Shown here one piece after another: positions 17,371 through 26,430 of a DNA stretch of 64,000 nucleotides. Source of the stretch: Polyangiaceae bacterium. GTDB taxonomy: Bacteria; Myxococcota_A; Polyangia; Polyangiales; Polyangiaceae. How positions within the stretch are numbered: position 1 is the first letter of the stretch; every line of letters begins with the position of its first letter. The notes under the pieces are model-generated. The model worked only from the letters and a program-made list of their open reading frames with translations, was not told where the DNA came from and ran no database searches. The position numbers were made by a program, and so were the translations under genes. The DNA lies in contig JADJXL010000028.1 of assembly GCA_016715885.1 (NCBI GenBank), positions 806,001 through 870,000 on the forward strand. The letters run 5' to 3'.

Positions 17371-18054
17371 GTGAGCAAACGCATTTTGGTTGTCGATGAC
17401 GAAGCTCGCATTCGTGAAGTGCTCGATTACGCGCTTCGCAAAGAAGGGTACGAAGTCGTCGCCGTGACCGACGGACGAGAAGCCATTGATGCGGTCGAGC
17501 GCGGCGGAATCGATCTCGTCATTTTGGACGTCATGCTTCCCGAGGTCGATGGTTTGTCGGCATGCCGCAACATTCGCACGTCGAGCCGGGTGCCGATCTT
17601 GTTTCTATCGGCGCGGAGCGATGAAATCGACCGCGTGCTTGGCCTGGAATTGGGCGGAGACGATTACCTGACAAAACCGTTTTCCGTGCGCGAGCTCGTG
17701 GCGCGCGTCAAAGCGATGTTTCGACGGCTCGAAGCGCCCGAAGAAAACGCCCGCAAAGTCCTGACGCAAGGTTCGGTCGAGCTCGACGTCGAACGGCATG
17801 AAGCGCGCGTCTCCGGCGTGCTCGTGCCGCTCACCGCGACCGAATTCGGCGTGCTCGGCGTGCTGCTCGAGAGGCCGGGAATCGTGTATTCACGCAGTCA
17901 GCTCATGACGCGAGCGTACAAGTTCGACAATTTGATCACGGAACGCACGATCGACACGCACATTCGACGCATTCGCGCCAAATTTCGCGCAGCGGGCGGG
18001 GACGATCCCATCATGACCGTGCACGGCGTGGGATACAAGTTTGCAGGGACGTGA
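17371..18054 (+). CDS. OmpR-family two-component response regulator
   Basis: 227 residues from GTG 17371 (VSKRILVVDDEARIREVL). The receiver domain has the acidic pair DDE, the phospho-acceptor Asp in LVILDVMLPEVDG and the Lys in YLTKPF. The C-terminal winged helix (PLTATEFGVLGVLLERPG; ERTIDTHIRRIRAKF; VHGVGYKF) is the OmpR/PhoB DNA-binding domain. It is the last gene of the membrane operon. A sensor kinase would normally follow; here the nearest one starts 2.8 kb later, beyond an inverted block, at 20871. Confidence 0.93.
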   Translation: MSKRILVVDDEARIREVLDYALRKEGYEVVAVTDGREAIDAVERGGIDLVILDVMLPEVDGLSACRNIRTSSRVPILFLSARSDEIDRVLGLELGGDDYLTKPFSVRELVARVKAMFRRLEAPEENARKVLTQGSVELDVERHEARVSGVLVPLTATEFGVLGVLLERPGIVYSRSQLMTRAYKFDNLITERTIDTHIRRIRAKFRAAGGDDPIMTVHGVGYKFAGT

Positions 18055-18080
18055 ATTGAATCGTGGATGCCGGGAGGAAA

Positions 18081-18109
18081 CGTGCGCGCCGTTTTACGCG
18101 GCACGCACG
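18081..18109. terminator. Hairpin between convergent genes
   Basis: cgtgcgcgccg at 18081-18091 pairs with cggcacgcacg at 18099-18109, an 11-bp stem with one mismatch around a ttttacg loop. It lies in the 62-bp gap between the response regulator stop and the convergent protease stop. It is suitable as a bidirectional terminator, though there is no long T-run. Confidence 0.55.
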
Positions 18110-18116
18110 GAAGGGA

Positions 18117-19388
18117 CTACTGCGTGCTCATCTTGAGCGTCACGCCGGAGTACGCCGAATAGCCGCGGAGCATGACGTAGTACGTGCCTTGCTGTGCGGG
18201 ATTGAACACGCAAGATTCCGCGTTACCGGCCGCATAGGGACGACAATCGTAGCTCGATGTCGTTGGGGGGCTGCCGAATTTCACATAAAGATCGACGTCG
18301 CCCGATCCACCGGACGTATCGAACTTGATTTGCGAAGCGCCAGCCGGCGTCGTATAGCTGTAATTGGTTCCGCTACGACGCGCGCCGGAGAGGTTGCTCT
18401 TGGTGTCGATGACGGTCCACGTCGACGTGCCACCGCCACCGCCACCGCCCGAACTGCTGACGCCCACGGCTGTCCACGCATCGCCAATGGCCGTTGCCGC
18501 CGATGCGCCATAAAGGTCCGTCGCGGCTGCCTCGGTACAGGAACGCGCGTCCGCAAACGTGGAGCTCGGGGAGAGACAGGTCGTGTTGGCACGATAGAAA
18601 ATCGCGGCGCCCATGTTGATGGACGTCAGCGAATTCGACGAAAGCGGCGAAACGACGTTGCTCGTCTTGCCTCGCGGAGGCGTACCACCCATGACGGCCA
18701 GGTAAAACGCAAGGTTCGCGATACCCGAGTTCCAATGCACGCCGCCGTTGTCCGACGTGCCCTGGTAACGATCCGGATAGAAGTCGAAATCGCCCGCCGC
18801 CGCCGGATCGTACATGTACCGCAATGCGTCGTTCGGCGTATTGGGCGTCCAGCACTCGTCACCGATCTTCCACGTATTTTTCGAAACGGCATTGTCACGA
18901 TACGCTTCGACGGCCGCGCCGAAAATATCGCTCATGGCCTCGTTCAACGCACCGGAATCATTGCTGTAAATGAGGTCCCACGAGTAATCCGTCACGGCGT
19001 GCGTGAGCTCGTGGGCGGTCACGTCGAGCACGACGAGCGCCGACGATTGCGAGCCGTCACCATCGCCGTAGGCCATCTGCGAACCGTTCCAGAAGGCATT
19101 CACGTAATTCTTCTTGTGGTGGACGGTGGCCTTGAGCGCCGCGCCCGCGTCATTGTCACTGTCGCGACCAAAGGACGCGAAGTAATAGTCGTACGTCGTG
19201 CCAACGTTGTCGTGCGCGAGATCGAGCACCGCATCGCCACTCGGACTAGACGCCTCGTTACGCACGAGCGTACCCGGGAGCGAGTTTTGCGTCTTGCCAT
19301 TGTAGGTGCTGCGATTGCGCTGCGTCTTGAGGTTGTCGTACGAGAGAACGATATCGCCCGAATGCGCATCGACGAATACGACGGGCAT
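18117..19388 (-). CDS. M4 (thermolysin-like) metalloprotease with C-terminal PPC domain, N-terminally truncated
   Basis: 423 residues. The catalytic zinc motif HELTH, the downstream ligand in GALNEAMSD and the GGVHWNSGI segment with the active-site His identify peptidase family M4. After a Gly-rich linker, the last 95 residues (SGGSGDVDLYVKFGSPP; GTYYVMLRGYSAYSGV) form a pre-peptidase C-terminal domain. The frame begins at MPVVFVDAHSGDI, which is normally the start of the mature region. Signal peptide and FTP/PepSY propeptide are absent, and upstream sequence on the same strand is a kinase fragment in another frame. The product could not be exported normally, so this is probably a decayed gene. 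Confidence 0.8.
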   Translation of the reverse strand: MPVVFVDAHSGDIVLSYDNLKTQRNRSTYNGKTQNSLPGTLVRNEASSPSGDAVLDLAHDNVGTTYDYYFASFGRDSDNDAGAALKATVHHKKNYVNAFWNGSQMAYGDGDGSQSSALVVLDVTAHELTHAVTDYSWDLIYSNDSGALNEAMSDIFGAAVEAYRDNAVSKNTWKIGDECWTPNTPNDALRYMYDPAAAGDFDFYPDRYQGTSDNGGVHWNSGIANLAFYLAVMGGTPPRGKTSNVVSPLSSNSLTSINMGAAIFYRANTTCLSPSSTFADARSCTEAAATDLYGASAATAIGDAWTAVGVSSSGGGGGGGTSTWTVIDTKSNLSGARRSGTNYSYTTPAGASQIKFDTSGGSGDVDLYVKFGSPPTTSSYDCRPYAAGNAESCVFNPAQQGTYYVMLRGYSAYSGVTLKMSTQ

Positions 19389-19430
19389 CGATGGCTCGCC
19401 TTCATTCGTCGAGGCTTCGAATTGGAAGCA

Positions 19431-19844
19431 TCACCGCTCATTTCGTTTGTATTCAAAACATTCGCTCGTTCGCCTCGACGAACGGGCACCATTTCGAGCG
19501 TACCGGACGCACGTCATCATTGACCACACTTGGCGCCGAGATTCGACCGCCGGTACTTCCTCGAACAATCCCTTGGCAAGCACTGCAACGGCATGAGCAC
19601 CAGGAAATGCAGCCTCGCCTAAAATGGCTTCATCAAGAACCGCGCCCAGCGCGAACACGTCCACGGGCCAGCCAATTTCATCGCGGCACATGGCTTGCGC
19701 GGACGACATGTAGCCCGGCGTGCCGAGCACGACACCACTGGCGGTGAGCCGCCTCTCACCCACAGGATGATTGGCGAACATAAAGTAACCCCCCAATACC
19801 AAAGCATCGCTGCGCGCATTGTGGCCGGAACGCTTCGTGGCCAA
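19431..19844 (-). pseudogene. Serine/threonine kinase fragment
   Basis: A 137-codon frame whose central part (about 19547-19754) is the middle of a Hanks-type kinase: RLTASGVVLGTPGYMSSAQA matches the activation segment and APE-equivalent, and PVDVFALGAVLDEAILGE matches the subdomain IX DVFALG. The ATP-binding lobe, HRD loop and C-terminal lobe are missing, and SSAQ replaces the usual SPEQ. It lies immediately upstream of the truncated M4 protease on the same strand. I see nothing else in the 480 bp between the protease and the oxygenase gene. Confidence 0.65.
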
Positions 19845-19868
19845 GCGTCATACGACGCGCCGTGAACC

Positions 19869-20681
19869 TCAAACCTCTCCCACGACTTTCTTGGGTGCGG
19901 AACCGTCGAGCAAATACTCCGGCGTGCACTTGTCGATGTGGCCCATCAATTTCTTGTACAAGCCCCATCCGCAAAGCTTTCGCAATCGCGACGAAAACGT
20001 ACGCGCAACTTCGAGGGGTATTCCAAGCAATTGGTTTTCCTGCTGGCGAACCCACCCCGCACAATAATTCATCGCCACCCCGACCCGGCGATCGTTCGTC
20101 GAGTTTGCTCCTCCGCCGTGCCACAAGCTGCCGTGATACACGAGCACGCTGCCGCGAGGCATCTCCGCCGCAATGGCTCCATCGATGTCTCCAAAGGGCG
20201 GAGGAACGTCGGCGGATCGGTGCGACCCCGGCACGAGCCGCGTGGCGCCGTTGTCTTTCGTAAAATCCGTAATCGCCCACATCGTATTGCACACGATGGG
20301 CACGTGGGGCCGAGGCAGCGGAACATGCTGGTCGTCGGCGTGCCACGGTTGAGGCGTTTCGCCTTGTTCAATGGCGATCGACGATATCGACGACACCAAG
20401 CATCCCCGATCGAGCACGCGCTCGACGAGCGGAAGAATTCGGTCGTGCACTGGAATCCGATCATATGGCGCGCCGTATGCGAGGAGGTTGTAAATCCGAA
20501 CCGTTCGCAACCCTTCGAACAGGTTCTGCGCTGGCCGAATGGATCGTTCCCGTTCGATGCGACCCAAGTCCTCTGCGATCATGTCGATGAGGTCGGGCTC
20601 GATCACGCGTTCGAGGATGGTATAACCATCTCGCTCGATACGCTGCACATGCTGTTCGATGTCCACGGGCTGAGACGTCAT
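19869..20681 (-). CDS. Phytanoyl-CoA dioxygenase (PhyH) family oxygenase
   Basis: 270 residues from the ATG at 20681 (MTSQPVDIEQHVQRIERDGY). A longer frame upstream lacks family similarity. The Fe(II) ligands are seen as PWHADDQH (HxD) and SLWHGGG (distal His), and RRVGVAMNY supplies the Arg for 2-oxoglutarate. DNGATRLVPGSHR is the typical PhyH strand. Members hydroxylate or halogenate varied small molecules; this substrate is unknown. It is divergent from the histidine kinase gene, with about 190 bp between them for promoters. Confidence 0.85.
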   Translation of the reverse strand: MTSQPVDIEQHVQRIERDGYTILERVIEPDLIDMIAEDLGRIERERSIRPAQNLFEGLRTVRIYNLLAYGAPYDRIPVHDRILPLVERVLDRGCLVSSISSIAIEQGETPQPWHADDQHVPLPRPHVPIVCNTMWAITDFTKDNGATRLVPGSHRSADVPPPFGDIDGAIAAEMPRGSVLVYHGSLWHGGGANSTNDRRVGVAMNYCAGWVRQQENQLLGIPLEVARTFSSRLRKLCGWGLYKKLMGHIDKCTPEYLLDGSAPKKVVGEV

Positions 20682-20870
20682 GGTGGGCACTGTAGGACTG
20701 AACGAAGGCTCGAGGCAAGTCTCCAGAAACCGAACAGGGATCAAAATCTGCCAAACACGCTCTCTTGCGCCCGCGGAGCGATCGTGCCAAGTGTGTCTTG
20801 CTTCCAAGTGGTCGGGGCAAACGCATGAGTCGACGCACACATTGAATTAAAATCCCATTCGAGGCATCTC

Positions 20871-22361
20871 GTGCAAAAATTTTTCGTTTCACTCGCCCGA
20901 ATTCGTTATCGATTGCTCATCGTCAATCTTCTGGCGCTGTTCGTCCCGGCCATTGGTATCGAGTTTGCCCGAGTCCACGAGCGCGAGCTCCTCGACGCGC
21001 TCGAACGTGACATGTCGAATCAAGCGGTCCTCGTACGAACGTTCATCGAAAGTGGTTTGCGCAATGGTAAGCCGCTTGCCGATGTCGAATATGCACGCAT
21101 TTTGACGACGGCGGCGAAACGCACGCGAACGCGCATTCGAATCATCGACGAAAGTGGCGCCGTGGTCGCGGATTCTCATGCCGATGGCCCGCCCGAAGGT
21201 CCCGAGCCATTGCCTCCATCGGTTTTACCACGTTCACGCGAAGTATCGCAAGTGATCGATGTTTTCGCCGATCCGCAAGAAAAGTGGCCCGAGCTTGCCC
21301 ATCGTAGTGAAGTGCGCACCGCGCTTTCCGGCAACAAGGCGACGTATACGCGTGTTCGCGAACGCAAACCGGGCGTATTTTTGTTCCTCGCCGAACCCAT
21401 TCGTTCGAGCGGCGTGCGAGGTGTCGTGTATCTTGCGAGGTCCACGCAGCCGGTGCTCGTGGAGCTTTATCGAATTCGTTCGGGGCTCGTTCGAGTGCTC
21501 GCGGTGGCGCTCATTGGAACGGGCCTCGTATCCATTCTTTTGGCATTGAGCATTTCACGGCCTCTCGGGCGGCTTTCTCGTGCAGCGAAACGAATTGCAG
21601 CGGGCGAGCGGGACGTCGTCGTTCCCATTGGCGGTGGAGGAGAAATCCGGGAGCTTGGTGAAGCGTTCGCCGCAATGAAAGAACGCCTCGATGCACGCAT
21701 GCGCTACATTTCCGATTTCGCGGCGGATGTTGCGCACGAATTCAAGTCGCCGCTGACATCGATTCGAGGCGCTGCGGAATTGCTGGGCGAAGGAGCGCTC
21801 GACGATCCGGAAGCACGCAGCCGCTTTTTGCGCAACATCGAGCTCGACGTGGCGCGGCTCGATCGGCTGGTGTCGCGACTGCTCGAGCTATCCCGCATTG
21901 AAGCGTCGGCAGAAGCCATGCGGCCGTGCGATATCGAATCGCTTGCGGCGCGAGCGGTGGAGCGGGCATCGAGCCCCGATCAACCCGTGAATTTGGAATT
22001 TTTGGCGGGCGAACGCATTCTCACGTGTCGCGCAATGGACCTCGAGACGGCCATTGGGAATTTGCTCGACAATGCCATACGATTTTCGCCGGCGTCGGAG
22101 CCGGTCGCGCTCACCATCGACGGTGGCGCCAATGAAGGCGTCGTTCGATTCAAGGTTCGGGATCGAGGGCCAGGCATTCCGGCGGCCATTTTGCCGCGCA
22201 TTTTCGACAGGTTTTTCACGACGGACGCCGATCGCGATGGCACGGGGCTGGGCCTCGCCATCGTCAAAAGCGTTGCGGAGACTCATGGCGGTCGGGTGCT
22301 CGTGGATAGCCGTCCTGGGGAAGGCGCGACGTTTACGCTCGAGATTCCGTATCGAGGGTGA
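20871..22361 (+). CDS. Two-component sensor histidine kinase with HAMP domain
   Basis: 496 residues from GTG 20871. One transmembrane helix (LLIVNLLALFVPAIGIEF), a roughly 170-residue extracytoplasmic sensor, a second helix (VRVLAVALIGTGLVSILLAL), then HAMP (RPLGRLSRAAKRIAAGE). HisKA carries the phospho-acceptor His in DVAHEFKSPLTSIRG. The ATPase domain has the N box (NLLDNAIRF), G1 (RDRGPGIP) and GTGLGLAIVKS. It resembles ChvG/ExoS-type kinases. The OmpR-type regulator at 17371 is the likely partner, although the two are now separated by oppositely oriented genes. Confidence 0.92.
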   Translation: MQKFFVSLARIRYRLLIVNLLALFVPAIGIEFARVHERELLDALERDMSNQAVLVRTFIESGLRNGKPLADVEYARILTTAAKRTRTRIRIIDESGAVVADSHADGPPEGPEPLPPSVLPRSREVSQVIDVFADPQEKWPELAHRSEVRTALSGNKATYTRVRERKPGVFLFLAEPIRSSGVRGVVYLARSTQPVLVELYRIRSGLVRVLAVALIGTGLVSILLALSISRPLGRLSRAAKRIAAGERDVVVPIGGGGEIRELGEAFAAMKERLDARMRYISDFAADVAHEFKSPLTSIRGAAELLGEGALDDPEARSRFLRNIELDVARLDRLVSRLLELSRIEASAEAMRPCDIESLAARAVERASSPDQPVNLEFLAGERILTCRAMDLETAIGNLLDNAIRFSPASEPVALTIDGGANEGVVRFKVRDRGPGIPAAILPRIFDRFFTTDADRDGTGLGLAIVKSVAETHGGRVLVDSRPGEGATFTLEIPYRG

Positions 22362-22421
22362 TGCGGCGCTTTGCATCAAACACGCTTGACGCCCCTGAAA
22401 ACGTACGCGTACAAGAACCTC

Positions 22422-23779
22422 ATGCGCTCTCGCTGGACACTGGCATGCTTGGTTTCTTTCATCGGATGTGCGACCGGCACCGAGCTCGGCAATTCCACCG
22501 GCTCGGTTTCGCTGACGTCGAGCTCGAGCGGCTCGTCGAGCAGTTCTTCGAGCAGCGGCGATGGAGGCATGGGCGGCGCTGGTGGAATGGGCGGCACCGC
22601 GGGCAGCGCGTCCAGTTCGTCGAGCGCGGCGAGCAGCAGTTCGAGCAGCGCATCGTCGGGCTCCGGGGGAATGGGCGGCGCTGGAGGAATGGGCGGCGCT
22701 GGGGGAATGGGCGGCGCTGGGGGAATGGGGGCGCTGGAGGAATGGGCGGCGGGCCGACGGGAACGCTCGTTGCGCTCGCCGGGCCTTCGGCGGGAGGTGC
22801 GTATTTCGAGCCTGCGACGGGCTGGGTCGCCGCACCCTTGAATTTTTCATTTCATTCGGCGGACATCACACCACAAATGGTTGGCGGCGCGCTGGCCGTC
22901 ATGCGTCGTTCGAGCGCCGTGCCCGCTGAAAACAATGAGCTTTTTTGGACGACGTGGTCGAAAGCATCCGGCTTCACGACGCCTCAACAGGTTGGCACCT
23001 TTGGATTCGCCAAGGATGGTCCCGCCGCGGCAATGGCGGGCGTTTCTGTCATCATGAGTTTCCTCGGCACGGACAACAAGCATTATTATGCGCAAAATAG
23101 CGACGGAAATTCATTTGGCGCATTCGGACCCATTCCTGCGGGCATGGTGCAAATTCAAGCATTCGGGCCCAGCGCAACGGTGCTCGCGGCTGGCGGCAAT
23201 GCGGGTGCGTATGCGGTATACGCAGGTGACGATGCTCGGCTCTATTATTCGTACAAATCCAGCCCGGGCGGGGCCTGGGAACCGTCGACGCAAGCTCCGA
23301 CATCGACCGTGGTCAATACGATTCGGCCATTGGCACTCGTGGACGCCGCAATGGACCTACGGATCGTCTACGTGCGTCAGAGCGACAATCGTATTTGTAC
23401 GATCAAATGGATTACGCCGCAGAATTCCTGGACGACCGAAGAAACGATTGCAAGCGCTGCCACCTCAAAACAGCCGGCTGCAGCGGAAGTGGTCCCGGGT
23501 GGAGACATCCTCATTGCGTACCACGGGATGCTCGACGAGGGCATTTATTTCGTGCGGGGCAACGACGGGGCGTTCGGTTCCATTACGACGGTCGAAGTGC
23601 CCGCAGGTACATCGTCGGCGCCGGTGGTGGTCCGAGGTTTGTCAGGGGCAGACGCCGAAATCGTCTATGCGGCCGGAAATAAATTGCGACACGCGCGAGT
23701 CAATGGCAAAGCGGTGATGGTTGGCGACGTACCCGGATTGACTGGCGTTACGACGGTTACCGCGACAATCGCGCCTTGA
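22422..23779 (+). pseudogene. Lipoprotein with Ser and Gly-Met linker plus sugar/tachylectin-like beta domain, frameshifted
   Basis: The first frame (22422 to about 22729) gives MRSRWTLACLVSFIGC with a lipobox, poly-Ser tracts and GGMGGAG repeats. The C-terminal domain continues in another frame (about 22730-23779): GGGPTGTLVALAGPSAGG, then repeated beta motifs such as NKHYYAQNSDGN and ARLYYSYKSSPGG, suggesting a beta-propeller or lectin-like fold. In the fourth repeat unit ggaatgggcggcgctgg has lost one base (ggaatgggggcgctgg, about 22726-22731). Restoring it gives one 450-residue lipoprotein. This is either a true lesion, a slippage variant or a sequence error. Confidence 0.7.
22671..22756 (+). 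repeat. 18-bp coding tandem repeat (GGMGGA), with a one-base gap
   Basis: The unit ggaatgggcggcgctggg is repeated about five times in the lipoprotein linker. The fourth unit lacks one C, which shifts the frame. Such short GC-rich units are prone to slippage. Confidence 0.85.
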
Positions 23780-23784
23780 ACACT

Positions 23785-24879
23785 TCAGCGTGTATTGTTT
23801 TCGCACGTCCCGACCTCGGGGCACGGCCCAGGGTCTTCGAACGTCACGAACTTTTCTCCATAAAGGTACGAGAGCGCTCCGGCTGCGGGGTTGTTCCATA
23901 GCCGAGCCATCATGAAAACGGGAGCGTCGATGAGATTGCCGGTGACTCGAAGCCCGCTGCCGCTCCACGGCCCCGATGCAACGATGGCATATTCGCCTGC
24001 GGTCAATCGATTGTTTTCAACGATGACATCGTCGCTGTTCGTAGCGAGCAAAAGCGCTTCGCGTTCGGGACCATCACCCACGTTTCGAATCTCGTTGTTT
24101 CGAAAGACGACATCGTCCGCGGCATCCGGCGCTCCCGACCAAGACCCCAAATTGCCAGTGCCGCCGATTTTCACCGTCACTCCGCACCCCGCCCCTTCGA
24201 ACAGACTATTTTGCACGGTTCCATGATTCGGAACGCCATTTTTGCCAATGACATAAAGCGCTCGAACATGTGTCGGGTAAGGGTCGTCGGCTGGACGGCA
24301 ACCGGCATTACGCGAGGTGATGTTGTCGATGAGCCAATTCGTCGCTTGACCGTCGGGTAAATCATCGGAACCCGTCCCCACGACGGCCATGATTCCGCGT
24401 CCGCCGCCATCGATGGTGCTATCGCGAATCGTCCAGCCATCTCCTGCAATCATGCGCAAACTACCGTCCGAGACGCTGATATTTTCAAATATCCAGCCAT
24501 TGCAATGATGACACCGAACATCGCCACTCCATGATCCCTTTACGGTCACCTTCTGCACTTTGGCGTGGATATCGCATCCGGCACCCATGCCAGCGCGATC
24601 GTCGCCCATATCGCCCGAAATGAAAATGGTCGAACCTGCCGTGACCGATTCGAAACGGGCACATGGTGCGCCCTCTATGCAAGAGCCACAATCCGATTCG
24701 CAGCTCTGGCAGGTCTCGTCGATTTCGCAGATTCCATCGCCATCACAAATGGTCTGTGGGCCAGCGTCGGCCGTGTCACCGCTGGATGAACCCGCATTGG
24801 GTTGAGGCAAATCGCCGGTAGAATTGCAGCCGAGCAGGAAAACGGTCCCAACCGTCCAAGAATTGGGCGAAATGAGCAT
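23785..24879 (-). CDS. Lipoprotein with right-handed beta-helix domain
   Basis: 364 residues. The leader MLISPNSWTVGTVFLLGC ends in a lipobox. A short Cys-rich segment (ICDGDGICEIDETCQSCESD) resembles the Cys/Asp motif found ahead of many myxobacterial surface domains. From about residue 80 the protein has regular Asn/Gly turns (WIFENISVSDGSL; WTIRDSTIDGGGRGI; WLIDNITSRNAG; VVFRNNEIRNVG; VIVENNRLTAG) typical of right-handed parallel beta-helices. Polysaccharide binding or cleavage is possible, but no catalytic triad is recognisable. It converges on the frameshifted lipoprotein with a 5-bp gap. Confidence 0.75.
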   Translation of the reverse strand: MLISPNSWTVGTVFLLGCNSTGDLPQPNAGSSSGDTADAGPQTICDGDGICEIDETCQSCESDCGSCIEGAPCARFESVTAGSTIFISGDMGDDRAGMGAGCDIHAKVQKVTVKGSWSGDVRCHHCNGWIFENISVSDGSLRMIAGDGWTIRDSTIDGGGRGIMAVVGTGSDDLPDGQATNWLIDNITSRNAGCRPADDPYPTHVRALYVIGKNGVPNHGTVQNSLFEGAGCGVTVKIGGTGNLGSWSGAPDAADDVVFRNNEIRNVGDGPEREALLLATNSDDVIVENNRLTAGEYAIVASGPWSGSGLRVTGNLIDAPVFMMARLWNNPAAGALSYLYGEKFVTFEDPGPCPEVGTCENNTR

Positions 24880-24915
24880 TCCCGCATGTTCGCGAAAATC
24901 AGGCGTGCGTCAAGC

Positions 24916-26346
24916 CTAAGGTCCCGCATCGACAGCAGGCTTGCCACCATCCAGCGTCGGCTCGTCCGGAACGCATTCCACGACCGATAGTTTCATCGCT
25001 TTGCCCGCCGGCCGCGCAATCAATAAGGATGCCTTCGTCGCCGCCAAAACCTCGCCATTCCCAATTTCGGGCTCGCGACGCAATTCACCAAGCAATTCAC
25101 CTTTTGCCGAAAGTGGACCCATTCGCGTCGCACCCGATAACGATGCAATGGCCATCCACCCCGGAAGCAAATCCGGTACGCCCGTCGAATTCGCCTCCTC
25201 CGTCACGAGCTGCGGCTCACCGACGCCCGAAAGCCGCACCCATATCGTCATGACTTTTCCGCCCGTCGACCCGCTCGGCGTGTCGTCGTCCCGATACGCC
25301 AATATCATTCCCCCGTCATCCGATGCTTCGATGTCGAATGCGAGCGCATGACCATCTTTCGGCGTAATCGCCCGCGGCGTCGATACAGGATGACCTCGTT
25401 CATCGAGCGGCACGACTTCCACCCAGCGCGGCTGAATGGCCTCCCCACCAAGCCCCGTGTCTTCGTCCTTGGGCCTTTTCCCCTCGCCCACCACCGCATA
25501 CGCAAGCCAATATCCGCCGGGCCGCGGCGCCAATCGCGGCAACTCCGCATCGTTTTTCGGCGACGATATCGGCCGCGTCGCACCCTCCGATCGCATCGTT
25601 TGGGGGTCGAACGATTCGATCATGATCATCGTTCGTTTGCCGTCTTTGCTCACATCGTCCCAGACGAGAACCGCGCGATCGCCCGATGTCGCGATGTCTA
25701 CGGCAAGTGACTCGTCCCGCCCCTCACTCACCTCCGGGCCCCACGTCACTTGGTCGCCCGTTACTTTCGCCACGCGTATCGCACGACCTCCAGCGTTCGG
25801 CTCGAGCATCGCGGCAAGGACCGAGTCCTTGTAACCCGTCACCGTGGGCGCATCGAAGTCACCGCGGCTTCGCCCGAGTCGCATGAGTTTTCCGTTTCGC
25901 CCATCAGCTCCAATTCGAGCCACCATCGCGTACGAGCCGCCATCGCCATCGCGCAGCGCCCCCACGGCAAACCCGTCGCTCGTGACCGCTCCGCGCCCAA
26001 GCTCGACCGCGTACGGCGCGAGCTCGTCGAACTCTTCATCAGCCTCGTCCGCACCCGCATCCGCACGAGCGCGCGTCGTGGGTTTGTCCCCGACGACGAA
26101 TGCTTCGGACGAAATGGTTTTGCAGCGCGGAGGCACGACGATCGGAGCGGCAACGGCCGCGTCTTCTTCGTCGAGCACGGGGTTTGTCTTGGACGCCGCG
26201 AGCTCACCACCAGCGCCGATGTAACGCACACCGACGATGATCGCCGCGATGACGAACGCGGCTGCGACGACGCCCGCGAGCCCGCTGCCACCACCTTCAC
26301 CGGGCACGGGTTTCTCAACGAGCTTTCCGGGACCTTTTTGCGTCAT
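24916..26346 (-). CDS. Membrane-anchored beta-propeller-like protein
   Basis: 476 residues from the ATG at 26346 (MTQKGPGKLVEKPVPGEGGG). The frame is open further upstream but lacks plausible coding character there. One N-terminal transmembrane helix (LAGVVAAAFVIAAIIVGVRYI) is followed by a large extracytoplasmic region with repeated strand patterns (VLAAMLEPNAGGRAIRVAKV; RAVLVWDDVSKDGKRTMIM; GGYWLAYAVVGEG; MILAYRDDD) consistent with a beta-propeller. No enzymatic motif is seen. It is divergent from the Cys-repeat gene across 84 bp. Confidence 0.65.
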   Translation of the reverse strand: MTQKGPGKLVEKPVPGEGGGSGLAGVVAAAFVIAAIIVGVRYIGAGGELAASKTNPVLDEEDAAVAAPIVVPPRCKTISSEAFVVGDKPTTRARADAGADEADEEFDELAPYAVELGRGAVTSDGFAVGALRDGDGGSYAMVARIGADGRNGKLMRLGRSRGDFDAPTVTGYKDSVLAAMLEPNAGGRAIRVAKVTGDQVTWGPEVSEGRDESLAVDIATSGDRAVLVWDDVSKDGKRTMIMIESFDPQTMRSEGATRPISSPKNDAELPRLAPRPGGYWLAYAVVGEGKRPKDEDTGLGGEAIQPRWVEVVPLDERGHPVSTPRAITPKDGHALAFDIEASDDGGMILAYRDDDTPSGSTGGKVMTIWVRLSGVGEPQLVTEEANSTGVPDLLPGWMAIASLSGATRMGPLSAKGELLGELRREPEIGNGEVLAATKASLLIARPAGKAMKLSVVECVPDEPTLDGGKPAVDAGP

Positions 26347-26430
26347 GCGGGAGGGCAGTTTTCTCTCCACCGAGCGTCTTGGCAAGCGCGCCCCGTTCCG
26401 CTTTGCCTCGGGGCCCTCTAGACTGCGAAC

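Noticed and set aside
19431..19844. Functional Ser/Thr kinase
   Set aside because: Only the activation segment and subdomain IX are present; the ATP-binding lobe and HRD loop are missing.
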